DNA from: Bin55 sp028819195
GTDB taxonomy: Bacteria; Pseudomonadota; Gammaproteobacteria; Pseudomonadales; Azotimanducaceae
Assembly (NCBI GenBank): GCA_028819195.1
Contig: JAPPMF010000005.1
Span: forward strand, 12,306 to 76,305
Reading direction: 5' to 3'
DNA: 64,000 nucleotides
The translations under genes and the position numbers were made by a program. Positions 1 to 9,468 of this stretch are shown piece by piece. Position 1 is the stretch's first letter. Every line of letters begins with the position of its first letter. The notes below the pieces were generated by a model. The model had not been told where the DNA came from. It did not search any database and saw nothing but the letters and a program-made list of their open reading frames with translations.

Positions 1-218
1 GCTGTAACTCCACCCGACTGTGCATATATAGCGTTATGAGCAATCATGGTTTACATTATGTCGTTGTTGTTCGATCAATCAGTTAAAAGGATAGTTCGAA
101 ATGTGTATTTCTAAAATTTTGTAGCGGTTTGCGAATTAAAACTCGTACCGTGAATTTTGTTTTATAGTCCTTGACGATCCTTCTTGACTCTGTTGTTTCA
201 CCCGCTTCTTAAAAAACG
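1..218. other. left-edge non-coding stretch
   Basis: No convincing gene is seen on either strand before the first membrane protein. The DNA is AT-rich and may hold the promoter of the short + strand operon that follows. I see no clear hairpin or -35/-10 pair that I would defend. Confidence 0.4.
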
Positions 219-764
219 ATGTTTCTTTCAGCCACTCGACACTACTGGTTGCTGAGCACCTTTCGTGGCTCTCCAGCCAATTCGAACGGTGGTACTGAAA
301 CTATTTTGGTGCTTTACACAATTCTTTTCATTCTCGGTCTTGGGTCTACATTTTGGTTGCTTAACTCTGGCTTTCTCGTCGTCTTTGCCGGTGGTTTTGT
401 GATAACTCAAACTTTAATCATGATTGGTATTTTGAGTGTGCTTCGAATCCGATACCAGCAATCTCGGTTTCGTAAGACGCTTTCTTCTTATCTGGGCGCT
501 AGCGTGGTAATTACTGTCAGTAGTATCGCTGTAACGGCCGTGACTGGTGGAAACAATTTGATTGAATTCTTGATCTATTGTTGGAACGTCGCCATACTCG
601 GGTACATTTTTCATAAATCAATTGAAGTCAAATTCTGGTTTGGGTTGCTGATAGCGCTAGTGTTATACTTCGTCGTGGAAATTGTCGGTGGACTGGTATT
701 GCACCTGTTGTTCTATGAATCCTTACTCTCATTGATCACCGAGCAATCCATTAAGCCGAATTAA
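219..764 (+). CDS. hypothetical multi-pass membrane protein
   Basis: The product has 181 residues and is very hydrophobic, with four or five likely membrane helices (roughly residues 30-50, 52-73, 91-108, 115-131 and 137-162). I recognise no enzyme motif. It resembles the next gene: both open with a short amphipathic stretch (LLSTFRG against LCLFQGS), and both carry a basic loop of the form RFxKTxSxxLG just before a helix, so the two are probably tandem paralogs. The stop lies 8 bases before the next start, and mpl follows, so these look like one operon. The ATG start has no clear ribosome-binding site, but the N-terminal resemblance to the paralog supports it. The function is unknown; a small membrane protein co-transcribed with mpl is all that can be said. 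Confidence 0.65.
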   Translation: MFLSATRHYWLLSTFRGSPANSNGGTETILVLYTILFILGLGSTFWLLNSGFLVVFAGGFVITQTLIMIGILSVLRIRYQQSRFRKTLSSYLGASVVITVSSIAVTAVTGGNNLIEFLIYCWNVAILGYIFHKSIEVKFWFGLLIALVLYFVVEIVGGLVLHLLFYESLLSLITEQSIKPN

Positions 765-772
765 TCTAGCCC

Positions 773-1309
773 ATGTTGCAGATCTTTAGAACTTACTTGT
801 TTTTATGCCTTTTCCAAGGTTCGACTGCGCAAGCCGACGATCGACGCTCGACTTTCGTTCTCGGAATCGTTCTACTCGCGCTGCTTGTGATTGTTCGATT
901 GAATTTACTCGAAGGACAATTCTCGCCATACCTCCTTGGCATGATTGTGTCGACATTTGTTCTCGTAGTAATATTCATTTATCTTTCGCTCCACATCACA
1001 AAAAAACTTGCGCGCTTTGGTAAGACCTTTTCTGCGTTACTAGGTACCAAGCTCATTTTCGAAATTGTTGCTTGTGCTTTAATCTTGGTACGACAGCAGC
1101 CTGCCTTTGAACAAGAAACACTGATTGTGCATCTAATGCAGCTTGGAGTTTTCTTTTGGCGGATTGGCGTCATAGGTCTGATTTTGCGGCAGGCAATGGA
1201 AATTTCACTACCGATGGGGATCGGCTTAGCTGCGTTGTTCGTATTTATTGCCAATGTGATCAGTGCAGTTGCTTTTCTTGATCCCTCAAGCTTTACAACC
1301 GACATGTGA
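773..1309 (+). CDS. hypothetical multi-pass membrane protein, paralog of the upstream gene
   Basis: The product has 178 residues, with about four hydrophobic segments (near residues 27-45, 53-72, 88-104 and 120-170) separated by short charged loops. The N-terminus and the RFGKTFSALLG loop resemble the upstream gene, which suggests a tandem duplication followed by divergence. It ends 6 bases before the mpl start, so translation is probably coupled to mpl. No catalytic motif is visible. The product probably sits in the inner membrane. A role beside murein recycling is only a guess from position. Confidence 0.65.
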   Translation: MLQIFRTYLFLCLFQGSTAQADDRRSTFVLGIVLLALLVIVRLNLLEGQFSPYLLGMIVSTFVLVVIFIYLSLHITKKLARFGKTFSALLGTKLIFEIVACALILVRQQPAFEQETLIVHLMQLGVFFWRIGVIGLILRQAMEISLPMGIGLAALFVFIANVISAVAFLDPSSFTTDM

Positions 1310-1315
1310 TAGATT

Positions 1316-2710
1316 GTGCAACGCGACGAATCTCTATACTTCATGGGAATCGGCGGTACACTCATGGGGAATTTGGCGATATTAGCCAAAGCAAAGGGTT
1401 ACCAAGTCAGTGGTTTCGATGGTCCGATCTATCCCCCTATGAGTGACTACTTAGACCAAGCTGGAATCACAATTTTCGATCAATTTGATCCGGTACAACT
1501 ACAACCTCCGCCGGATCTGGTAATCGTTGGAAATGCAAATTTACCGCGGGGTAATCCAGCTTTAGAGTATGTACTGAATCAGGGTTTACGGTATCAATCA
1601 GGACCCGAATGGCTGGGGAATGAAGTTCTGCAAGACCGCCACGTTGTCGCAGTGGCAGGCACCCATGGAAAAACCACTACAACAGCAATGATAGCATGGA
1701 TCTTGCATTGTGCGGAGAAAAACCCTGGTTACTTGATTGGAGGAGTTCCTATCGATCTACCACAAGCTAGTGCACTTGGTACCGGTAACACATTCGTCAT
1801 AGAAGCTGACGAATACGATACTTCTTACTTTGACCGGCGCGCTAAATTTATGCACTATCGTCCGTCGACATTGATTATCACTTCCATTGAATTCGATCAT
1901 GCCGACATCTTTCCAGACTTAGAGGCGATCAAGTATCAGTTTCAACACTTGGTACGGGCAGTTCCAGCCGTTGGTTCGATTATCACACCGATGAACGATC
2001 CAGAAATTGAAGAGGTCTTACAGCGCGGCTGTTGGACTCCAAGAATTACCTTTCAAAGTTCTTTACCAAGTACAGAACCAAAACCAAATTATTGGGCAGT
2101 ACCAGAAAAATCCGACGGGTCTGAATTCTCTGTTTTTTCAGAACAACATGGACTGCTTGGTACAGTAAACTGGAGTCTGTGCGGGATGCACAACGTCGCA
2201 AATGGATTAGCAGCGGTGATTGCTGCAGCTCAAGTAGGTGTTGAACCTAACGAGTCGATTGCGCATCTTAGTCGATTTTCTGGAGTTAAACGGCGTTTAG
2301 AAATCATCGCACAGACTAAAAACTCAACGATTTATAGCGACTTTGCTCACCATCCTACGGCAATCGAGACAACCCTTCAAGGACTAAGGGGGCGTGTTGG
2401 CGACGAACGGATTATTGCTGTCGTCGACCCCGGTACGCATACCATGTCGTTAGGAACACTGCGCGCGCAACTAAAAAAATGTTGTAATGCCGCTGACTAC
2501 GTGATTTGGTACCAATCTAGCTCGGTGCGATGGAACCTTACAGAACTTGTCGAGAGTAATTCGAGTAAAAATAGAATCGAGTCTAATCTGAATGAACTGG
2601 TCAACTATCTCTGTCGAGAACAGCAGCAAAAGACTCATTTCGTTCTGATGAGCAATGGTAGTTTTGACGGGATCTTTCGGCGAATTGTCGAAACTCTCGC
2701 TACTCATTAA
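1316..2710 (+). CDS. mpl: UDP-N-acetylmuramate:L-Ala-gamma-D-Glu-meso-DAP ligase (murein peptide ligase)
   Basis: This cytoplasmic ATP-dependent ligase attaches recycled tripeptide L-Ala-D-Glu-DAP to UDP-MurNAc and so returns wall peptide to peptidoglycan synthesis. The 464 residues match Mpl along the whole length: the Rossmann-like start FMGIGGTLMGNLA, the YPPMSDYL segment, the ATP loop GTHGKTTTT at residues 115-123, the FVIEADEYD segment, EFDHADIF, the KRRLE motif, the DFAHHPTAI motif of Mur ligases and the C-terminal VLMSNGSFDGI. The start is GTG, 6 bases after the upstream membrane gene. Length and motif order are normal for the family, whose usual size is about 450-460 residues. It is the last gene of the + strand operon and converges on the acyl-CoA dehydrogenase gene. 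Confidence 0.96.
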   Translation: MQRDESLYFMGIGGTLMGNLAILAKAKGYQVSGFDGPIYPPMSDYLDQAGITIFDQFDPVQLQPPPDLVIVGNANLPRGNPALEYVLNQGLRYQSGPEWLGNEVLQDRHVVAVAGTHGKTTTTAMIAWILHCAEKNPGYLIGGVPIDLPQASALGTGNTFVIEADEYDTSYFDRRAKFMHYRPSTLIITSIEFDHADIFPDLEAIKYQFQHLVRAVPAVGSIITPMNDPEIEEVLQRGCWTPRITFQSSLPSTEPKPNYWAVPEKSDGSEFSVFSEQHGLLGTVNWSLCGMHNVANGLAAVIAAAQVGVEPNESIAHLSRFSGVKRRLEIIAQTKNSTIYSDFAHHPTAIETTLQGLRGRVGDERIIAVVDPGTHTMSLGTLRAQLKKCCNAADYVIWYQSSSVRWNLTELVESNSSKNRIESNLNELVNYLCREQQQKTHFVLMSNGSFDGIFRRIVETLATH

Positions 2711-2748
2711 CAGTGCCGAGAGATGTTCGATTATCAAAAAATGTCACC

Positions 2749-4488
2749 TTAAAACCAACTTGATGCTGGTTCCATTAACGTCTCAGTACCGCTTTGAATG
2801 GATTTCGCTAACGAATCTATCTTCGGCATTAACTTAGCCCAGTAAAAATCAGCTAGCATTTGTTTGTCATTCCCAAGATATTCAGTAGCTTGCATGCGAG
2901 CCCACAACCAACCGTAGATGATATGTCCGCACAGATCTAAATAGTCAACCGCGGCACCGGCAGCAAACTCCAACGAGTTCGACGATTTCGAACAAATTTC
3001 ACGCGTGATTTCAGTCCATAAATCACAAGCCCGATGCACGTCCGGAGTGTATGGGCTGGCGACCATACTCTGCTTGATATATTCGATAAACTCGGCAACA
3101 ACTAATCCGTCGTTCGGAACGACCTTTCGTTTCACTAAATCGAGTGCTTGAATACCGTTCGTACCTTCGTAAATCTGTGCAATCCTTGCATCACGAACGA
3201 CTTGCTCGATACCGGTCTCGCGAATATAGCCGTGCCCACCAAAACAATTCTGTGCTAACACGGCCGAATCAAATGCACGGTCGGTCAGAAAAGCTTTCAC
3301 AATGGGGGTAAGTAATTCAACAAAGCGTTGAGCTTGCTCACGTTCTTCTTGTTTCTCACAATGCCATGAACGATCGATCTGGTGAGCAACAAAGGCTGAA
3401 AATGCCCGCCCGCCTTCGTTATAGGCGCGTTGGGTTAGCATCGTCCGTCGAATATCCGGGTGCTCAATGATCGGATCAGCTGGTCCATCGGTGTTAACCG
3501 GTCCTGTCGGCGAGCGACCTTGTAAACGTTCTTTGACGTATTCAGATGCCAATTGATAAGCCCTGTCGCCTAGACCTAAACCTTGAATCCCCACCGACAA
3601 TCGTGCCGTATTCATCATAGTGAACATACACATCAGTCCTTGATTAGGTTCGCCAATTAAATGAGCTTTAGCGTCTTCGTAGGCAATCGTCGAGGTAGCG
3701 CTACCGTGGATTCCCATTTTCTTTTCGATAGATATACTCGAGAATCCATTGCGTTCACCGAGTGAACCATCGTCATTGACTAAATACTTGGGTACCATGA
3801 ACAATGAAATACCTTTAACTCCTTCGGGTGCATCTGGTAATCGCGCAAGTACTAAGTGCACAATGTTCTCTGCCAGATCGTGTTCACCACTCGTGATAAA
3901 TATTTTTGTTCCGTTCAACCGGTAAGTGCCGTCAGGTGCTGGCACTGCCGCGGTACGTAGCATGCCTAAATCAGTGCCGGCATGAGACTCCGTAAGCGCC
4001 ATGGCACCAGTCCATTTTCCTGAGTACATATTTGGGAGATAAGTGTCTTTTATCCAATCTTCCCCATGAACTCTTAAACAATGTGCCGCGCCGATCGTGA
4101 GCGAACCATACAACCAGAGAGTGGTATTTGCAGCAAAAAAGTACTCATCGACGAGCACACCAAGAGTCATGGGTAATCCTTGACCACCGAACTTAGGATC
4201 ACCACCAAGACCGATCCAACCCCCTTGTACCAATGTGGAAAAAGCCTTTGGATAGCCTGAAGGCGCGTACACGGACCCGTTTTCCCAACGAGCGCCTTCT
4301 TCGTCCCCAGATTGAGACAATGGATCCATCACGTCCGCGGCGAGTTGACCCGCTTGTTCTAAAACTGCTTCAGCTAGCGACATATCCAATCCGTCAATCT
4401 TTGACCAACTTGACCAATCCTCGTGGGCACGCAGAAAGTCGCGAAGCAAAAACATACCATCTTGAACGGGTGGCTTATAGGGGCTCAT
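2749..4488 (-). CDS. acyl-CoA dehydrogenase, DmdC-like class with extra C-terminal domain
   Basis: This is a flavoenzyme for alpha,beta-dehydrogenation of an acyl-CoA. The 579 residues are longer than classical acyl-CoA dehydrogenases and fit the class with an N-terminal YKPPVQDGMFLL segment and a C-terminal extension, which includes 3-methylmercaptopropionyl-CoA dehydrogenase (DmdC). Visible are the flavin-binding segment MALTESHAGTDLG (residues 163-175), KIFITSGEHD, KMGIHGSAT, and FGGHGYIRE followed by IYEGTNGIQ, whose Glu441 is the expected catalytic base. The start codon overlaps the stop of the upstream acyltransferase as ATGA, so the two are translationally coupled, which suggests a lipid-related role. 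The substrate cannot be fixed from sequence: a fatty acyl-CoA and 3-methylmercaptopropionyl-CoA are both possible. Confidence 0.9.
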   Translation of the reverse strand: MSPYKPPVQDGMFLLRDFLRAHEDWSSWSKIDGLDMSLAEAVLEQAGQLAADVMDPLSQSGDEEGARWENGSVYAPSGYPKAFSTLVQGGWIGLGGDPKFGGQGLPMTLGVLVDEYFFAANTTLWLYGSLTIGAAHCLRVHGEDWIKDTYLPNMYSGKWTGAMALTESHAGTDLGMLRTAAVPAPDGTYRLNGTKIFITSGEHDLAENIVHLVLARLPDAPEGVKGISLFMVPKYLVNDDGSLGERNGFSSISIEKKMGIHGSATSTIAYEDAKAHLIGEPNQGLMCMFTMMNTARLSVGIQGLGLGDRAYQLASEYVKERLQGRSPTGPVNTDGPADPIIEHPDIRRTMLTQRAYNEGGRAFSAFVAHQIDRSWHCEKQEEREQAQRFVELLTPIVKAFLTDRAFDSAVLAQNCFGGHGYIRETGIEQVVRDARIAQIYEGTNGIQALDLVKRKVVPNDGLVVAEFIEYIKQSMVASPYTPDVHRACDLWTEITREICSKSSNSLEFAAGAAVDYLDLCGHIIYGWLWARMQATEYLGNDKQMLADFYWAKLMPKIDSLAKSIQSGTETLMEPASSWF

Positions 4489-5708
4489 GTATTAGGATCC
4501 ATTGTTGTGTGTGAAAAGTTACTTGTCGAGAATTGATTCGCGTATTGGCGCAGAAAGTAAGATTTTAAATGTGGCTCAATCTGCTCCATTTGTTCGTTGA
4601 ATTTTGTTCTTACCATACCATATTCAAGCAGACAACCGCCGCCACCTTCAAGCTGTCGTTTGGCTTCACCAAACACGGGGTATTGGAAGGTCGCTCGATC
4701 CATTATCTCATCGATATGTATAGCTAAATGATCATCCGTTGGAAACTGTAGTACCGAACTCGCATTTTGTCCATTTGTATCGGTAGTTACACGTGGTGAA
4801 AATGCTAAATGTACCCTACCTTTATAACCTCGAATCCCAGCAACAATGCTACTAATATCCTCGCCCTCTTTTTTCTTATAACTACCGGTTGAATCGCGGA
4901 TATAAAGTTCGTGTGCTTTCCTTGGTGCGCATGGATCGAGTTCGTAAGTTAAGGTCACCGGAATAAGATTGACTCGGTTTAGCCACGTATCAAAATCTCG
5001 AAACTCAGTACGGTATGCAAGCATAAACATTTTTAGTACGGCAGGGTCGGTTGTGTCGGTGCCGTCTTTTGATCGTCCTTGACTCTGGGCGATCCAAACC
5101 GATTCCCCTTGCTCAAGAATATGTCGAATATACCTTGATGTCTTTATCAAAGCTTTGTACTGGGCACGTGCAGATTCCGCACTTCTGACTACCATAAATG
5201 ACCGATTCATTCGCATTACGTCCTTCGCGAACCCGTCTTGTAAGAGGTTGTCACCAACGGCTAGTTGTGGACGTTGAAATCCGCGTTCACGTAGAGTGTA
5301 GACGATGAACGCCGAGTCTAAAACAATGTCGCGGTGATTTGAAATAAATAGACAGGGTTCATTCTGAGGAAGATGTTCGATTCCGGATACCGTTAATCCA
5401 GCAGTAGTGGTACGTATGACATACGCAACGTACCTACCCAACAAATCTTGTAATTGATCACGATTAAAAATGTTTCGATACCGGAACTTTAACAGATTCT
5501 TTAGCAAAAACCTGATTCCTGCCGGATATAGGTCATAGAGTCGCGGCCAGGTGAACATTCCGATGGAACGAAGCAGACTCTGATCGTGAATGAGTTTTTT
5601 GATCATGCCGGGGATTTCTTCGTCGTAGTACGGACGAATATCGTCAAAATCAGCATTTAGATGAACATCCATGTTCCGTGATGTGAAGTGCGCTACGGTG
5701 CTAGTCAT
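4485..5708 (-). CDS. PlsC-type acyltransferase, putative
   Basis: This is a likely membrane-associated acyltransferase of the glycerolipid family, moving an acyl chain to a lysophospholipid or glycerol phosphate. Of the 407 residues, about 105-300 hold the catalytic domain. The motif near 124-131 is NHRDIVLD, with His125 followed by Asp127 and Asp131. Canonical enzymes have HxxxxD, so the spacing here is unusual; I believe a subgroup of the family shares this form, but that is from memory. A hydrophobic stretch lies around residues 58-75. The C-terminal 100 residues are not a recognised domain. The gene is coupled by an ATGA overlap to the acyl-CoA dehydrogenase. An in-frame ATG 12 codons downstream (5672) is an alternative start. 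The specific substrate is not known. Confidence 0.8.
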   Translation of the reverse strand: MTSTVAHFTSRNMDVHLNADFDDIRPYYDEEIPGMIKKLIHDQSLLRSIGMFTWPRLYDLYPAGIRFLLKNLLKFRYRNIFNRDQLQDLLGRYVAYVIRTTTAGLTVSGIEHLPQNEPCLFISNHRDIVLDSAFIVYTLRERGFQRPQLAVGDNLLQDGFAKDVMRMNRSFMVVRSAESARAQYKALIKTSRYIRHILEQGESVWIAQSQGRSKDGTDTTDPAVLKMFMLAYRTEFRDFDTWLNRVNLIPVTLTYELDPCAPRKAHELYIRDSTGSYKKKEGEDISSIVAGIRGYKGRVHLAFSPRVTTDTNGQNASSVLQFPTDDHLAIHIDEIMDRATFQYPVFGEAKRQLEGGGGCLLEYGMVRTKFNEQMEQIEPHLKSYFLRQYANQFSTSNFSHTTMDPNT

Positions 5709-5729
5709 TGAACAAGCTATATCACTTCA

Positions 5730-6002
5730 TTGAAAGGAAACCGAGGCAATGTAATCACATTAGTGAATGTACAAAAGTGGACACTCGCAGAGGGAACAAA
5801 ATTACTGTTTCTGTGGGCTCTATTGGTATGCGATTCACTCACGATCGCATTTAGCGACCGACTTAAGCAACGCAACGACGAAAACTTTTTCAAATCGTTT
5901 GAACGATCATGTATCCGGTTCGAAGAGAGTATACATTCTATGATTGAGTTAGAAATTTCACCAAGGCAGTGTTTTTCGAACCAGTTAGTCACAACTCTGT
6001 AA
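5730..6002 (+). CDS. doubtful small ORF with one hydrophobic segment
   Basis: An open frame of about 90 codons starts with TTG and encodes one hydrophobic stretch (LLFLWALLVC) followed by a charged tail. It has no convincing ribosome-binding site and no recognised homolog. In its favour, a hairpin with a T-run follows the stop immediately. Against it, the complementary strand is also open over the same stretch, and the frame starts almost on top of the divergent acyltransferase start. I would not rely on it. Confidence 0.22.
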   Translation: MKGNRGNVITLVNVQKWTLAEGTKLLFLWALLVCDSLTIAFSDRLKQRNDENFFKSFERSCIRFEESIHSMIELEISPRQCFSNQLVTTL

Positions 6003-6050
6003 ATCGCGTCGAACGAGGTGGCGATTAGTGTGTAAGCCGCCGCGATTTTT
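6002..6050 (+). terminator. possible rho-independent terminator, imperfect
   Basis: AATCGC at 6002-6007 pairs with GCGATT at 6042-6047, and GGCG at 6020-6023 pairs with CGCC at 6038-6041, followed by a short T-run. A 12-base bulge on the left arm makes it weak. Confidence 0.3.
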
Positions 6051-6062
6051 CATTAGACTTAG

Positions 6063-6482
6063 ATGAACAAACCTATCTCCCTGTTGGAATCCAATATGGA
6101 TACGAATCTTCCAGACAGACTAAAGTTTCAAATCTTTGCTTATATTGAAAAGTCATAGACGCGGCCATTCGATACCTTAAGATACGTCCTATATTGTCGT
6201 GCCGCACGGAATTGCGGAGTGGGTGTGCTAGATTCTTGAAAACATCATCGACGAGTTCGAGGGATCATTTTCAACCATCAATGTGGTTTTACTGCATTCA
6301 GAGTGTACTACTCTTCCTATTTAGCCGTTGGCAAACTGAATCAACGTACCGAGATCTCCGATCTCTTAACGAGTCTCCAAGACACGAGAAAAACGCGAAG
6401 ACACTACTTCGGGACAATTGGCGAAAGCACTGTTGAACTCTCAGAGATTAACTGGTCAATAACACTAAATAATTCACGATAA
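6063..6482 (+). pseudogene. probable decayed protein gene (relic), function unknown
   Basis: No single frame is open through this stretch, but protein-like fragments follow each other. One frame gives MNKPISLLESN onward from the ATG at 6063 to a TAG near 6156. A second frame gives ILENIIDEFEG and SFSTINVVLLHSEC between about 6232 and 6324. The first frame then resumes with KLNQRTEISDLLTSLQ and TIGESTVELSEINW, closing with TAA at 6480-6482. A strong terminator follows 22 bases later, as expected at the end of a real gene. I do not recognise the protein. The alternative is that this is simply a non-coding stretch with chance open frames. Confidence 0.35.
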
Positions 6483-6504
6483 TGAACTATTCTCAAATTC
6501 AGAT

Positions 6505-6543
6505 AAATGCTTGATTTGCACTGGTAAATCAAGCATTTTTTAT
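6505..6543 (+). terminator. strong rho-independent terminator
   Basis: A perfect 13-base-pair stem (AAATGCTTGATTT at 6505-6517 with AAATCAAGCATTT at 6526-6538) with an 8-base loop is followed by further T residues. It lies downstream of the relic and upstream of the large exported protein gene, so it isolates that gene from upstream transcription. Confidence 0.85.
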
Positions 6544-6773
6544 TGCACAAACGATCTTGTGGAGTTTATAGTGCCGAGAACTCATAAGATTTCATGCATT
6601 AATCAGAGAATAAACGCAGATACCTCCATTAAGTGACCAAAATTAATGTCGATTGGGACACCTACGAACCAAATCGTTATAGATAGAGTAAAATCAAACT
6701 GGTACGATAACAATTTCTCAAGGCCTAGTGGAATTTCTTGGAATATTCGATTTCTAGATCAAGCGTATACAGT

Positions 6774-9197
6774 ATGAAGTTCATTTCGACTGCGTCTTTT
6801 GCCCTCATTCTATTTGGACTTGCACTTACCAGTTGTACACAGATTCAACTAGAGGTCAGAGTCAAGAATGAGAGTTTTAGCCAAGGAGAAGTTTGGGTCG
6901 GCGTTTTTCCACATGGGATCACAACGACATTGGATCTAGACAAATGGAAACATGAAGTTTCTCGCAACTTCTCGATAGTTGTTCCTACTCCAAACGAAAG
7001 TTCATCCCTAGTCTTTTTACAAAAAGACTACGAACCGATTGTGGTACCACTCACATTGGAACGTGTGAAAACTGGTATCGATTTGGAATTTTCAGAAGGG
7101 ATTTCCATAGGTGGTAAGGTTACCTCTACCGACGGTCAAGCAATCAAAGCCGGTACCGTGTCTATAAACAATTTTCACGGTTTCAATTTCCCTTTACCCG
7201 ATCCTAATCTGCTGTCATGGGTAGTCAATGAAAACGGCACCTATGAGATCAGTGGACTGCCGTCTGGATCCTACACACTAACAGCGACCGCGGCTAACTT
7301 CATGCCAGCAAATGCCAAGGTAGATTTAGCGGCGAATAATCAAATCTACGAGACAAACTTTCGGTTAACAAAAGCCACTTTCGTTGAGGGACGTGTTTTT
7401 GATCGGCATGGGTCTTCAGTACAAGCAAATATAGAAATAGTCGTAACGTCCGAAGAGTATCAGACTAACGACATAAGTACAGATTTTGATCAAGAAAACA
7501 ACTTTCGCATCGGTCCTTTTGTTCACGGGAGTGGAGTTGAACTGACCGTGGTGGATACTTTCGGTAGACGGTCCAATCCAGTAGTGGTAGAAGCTCCGGC
7601 TGACAATGTCAAGTTGTATCTTCAAAATCTTGTGAAAGTTATTGCCACTGTCGAAAACTTTGACACAGGTGAGCCAATAGAAAACATCGTTTATAAACCA
7701 CATTATGGTCATTTGCTACCGATACGTCCTTTAATCCATACGTTTACACCAGAGGGGCGATTGGAAATCGAATTACATGAACTAATGCCAGGGCTAGAAA
7801 TTCGCACACTCGGATATGCATGGTGGGGTATTGAATTTCCAGACATGACAGGTCGCGAATATTTTGACCTAGGAACGATCAAACTTGAACCAGCTCGTAC
7901 AGTAAGGGGTAGAGTCACCTGCAAACATACTGGTGAACCGCTCAAAGGGGCGGGGTTACATGCATGGGTAGGAGGTTCATCCATAGCAAGAAACTTCGCA
8001 CACTATGACGTACATTCCGTAACCGCGGCTAACGGAGAGTTTCAGATAACGGGATTTCCTGCAACGAGTGCAAGAACGCTAAATGTTGGTGCAAGCGGCT
8101 ACCAACGTCAAAGTATCCGCATCAATGACACAGAGACCTACCAGGAAATTGAGCTAGAGTTGAAGCCAGAAGAAGTGACGGGTAGTATTAGTGGTAAGGT
8201 CGTATCTCTGGAAGGTGTACCGTTGTTTGACGCGTTTGTAGGATTTTCATATCGTGGTACGAGAACCGACGAGGACGGAAATTTCTATTTCGATAGTGTT
8301 AGCGGTAAGGTAGATACAAAAATTAAAGCCATTGCTGAGAATAGAGGCAGATCTAAAATTCTTGAGGTGACTGTCGAACCTGGGGAACACGTCAGAGATT
8401 TCTCGTTAGTGATTACGGAAATTGGTCGTGTTCATGGACAAGTACAAGGTCTCATTGAGGGCGAAAGTGCGAGAATCGTCGTGCACCCAGACTCTTTCGA
8501 GACAGGCTTTTATGACAATGCGGAATCAAATGGTCCCTATGAAGTACTAGGACTATCCGTCGGTGAGCATGTAATCTCTTGTACAACGTCCATGAGACGT
8601 CGATTGACGAGAACGATCGAAATCGACGAAACCACGGATACTAGACTTGATTTCATCTTTGCTGACGCGGAACGTCCGTCTGCACAAGTCTCTTCGCTTT
8701 CGGGTCGAATTGTTGCTGCGGGTCATCCGATCCCCTATATTCAGGTGGAAATCGTACCATATGACGACTTTCTCACAGAAGCTCGCGCACTATCTAAAGG
8801 TGACGGGACGTACAACATTAAAGGACTTCAGGCAGGTCCTTACCACATCAAAGTCGATGGAATGCCGCAACATGTGCATGTTGAAGGAGACACAAAACTT
8901 GATTTTGACTTAGGTCCGCATGAGATATCAGGTCAGATCAAATCTACCTCCTCAGTGTTAGATGTGGGAATTTATCTGACAGGGGACAACCTGAGAGTCT
9001 GGAGACTACACGACCGGGTTGATGCTGGAGGTATCTATCGTTTTCGTGGACTAACGGACGGGACTTATGAACTTCGGACAGAAAACGACAGATTCGAGGA
9101 GACGATTCACCAAATCAAAATTGATTCTTCCGTTCAAAACTTCGACATTGTTCTGGAACCAATCGATTCGGAACAGATGGTTGAAAACAATAAATAG
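6774..9197 (+). CDS. lipoprotein of carboxypeptidase-regulatory-like (Ig/transthyretin-like) repeats
   Basis: This is a likely lipid-anchored envelope protein. From the ATG at 6774 it has 807 residues and begins MKFISTASFALILFGLALTSC, a signal peptide with lipobox LTSC (Cys21). The upstream in-frame TTG at 6738 would put extra residues before the signal, so I prefer the ATG. The rest is a string of roughly 70-90-residue beta-sandwich-like modules with the recurring pattern 'GxV ... dxxGxYxxxGLxxGxYxl', for example ENGTYEISGLPSGSYTL, ANGEFQITGFPA, GDGTYNIKGLQAGPYHI and GGIYRFRGLTDGTYEL. No catalytic motif is seen. The gene at 15354 encodes a paralog of nearly the same length. A structural or surface-binding role is inferred. 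Confidence 0.85.
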   Translation: MKFISTASFALILFGLALTSCTQIQLEVRVKNESFSQGEVWVGVFPHGITTTLDLDKWKHEVSRNFSIVVPTPNESSSLVFLQKDYEPIVVPLTLERVKTGIDLEFSEGISIGGKVTSTDGQAIKAGTVSINNFHGFNFPLPDPNLLSWVVNENGTYEISGLPSGSYTLTATAANFMPANAKVDLAANNQIYETNFRLTKATFVEGRVFDRHGSSVQANIEIVVTSEEYQTNDISTDFDQENNFRIGPFVHGSGVELTVVDTFGRRSNPVVVEAPADNVKLYLQNLVKVIATVENFDTGEPIENIVYKPHYGHLLPIRPLIHTFTPEGRLEIELHELMPGLEIRTLGYAWWGIEFPDMTGREYFDLGTIKLEPARTVRGRVTCKHTGEPLKGAGLHAWVGGSSIARNFAHYDVHSVTAANGEFQITGFPATSARTLNVGASGYQRQSIRINDTETYQEIELELKPEEVTGSISGKVVSLEGVPLFDAFVGFSYRGTRTDEDGNFYFDSVSGKVDTKIKAIAENRGRSKILEVTVEPGEHVRDFSLVITEIGRVHGQVQGLIEGESARIVVHPDSFETGFYDNAESNGPYEVLGLSVGEHVISCTTSMRRRLTRTIEIDETTDTRLDFIFADAERPSAQVSSLSGRIVAAGHPIPYIQVEIVPYDDFLTEARALSKGDGTYNIKGLQAGPYHIKVDGMPQHVHVEGDTKLDFDLGPHEISGQIKSTSSVLDVGIYLTGDNLRVWRLHDRVDAGGIYRFRGLTDGTYELRTENDRFEETIHQIKIDSSVQNFDIVLEPIDSEQMVENNK

Positions 9198-9468
9198 TGC
9201 TGACTAAATGGATACTAGATTGTCAAGAAACTCCGGTCTATACAAGTAGGTAAGTCATTTCGAAATAGCAACGAAGATCGAGAGACAACACCATGAACGG
9301 TCAAAACTCTTTTTGAAGCTATATCCGAAATCCAGAATCGAATAAACCGTTGAAGAATGAAAGTTAGAGCAACCGTGGTAATTCCTAATTCGAATGCAAC
9401 AAGGCAGATTTTTGGGAAAGATAACCTCCATTGACTCGTATACAGATACGTATGCGGAGGAATAGATT

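Noticed and set aside
5717..5992. Minus-strand open frame opposite the doubtful small ORF
   Set aside because: It starts with GTG, has no ribosome-binding site and a composition unlike a protein. It is probably a shadow.
6194..6436. 80-codon plus-strand open frame inside the relic
   Set aside because: Other frames over the same bases look more protein-like and fit the terminator better.
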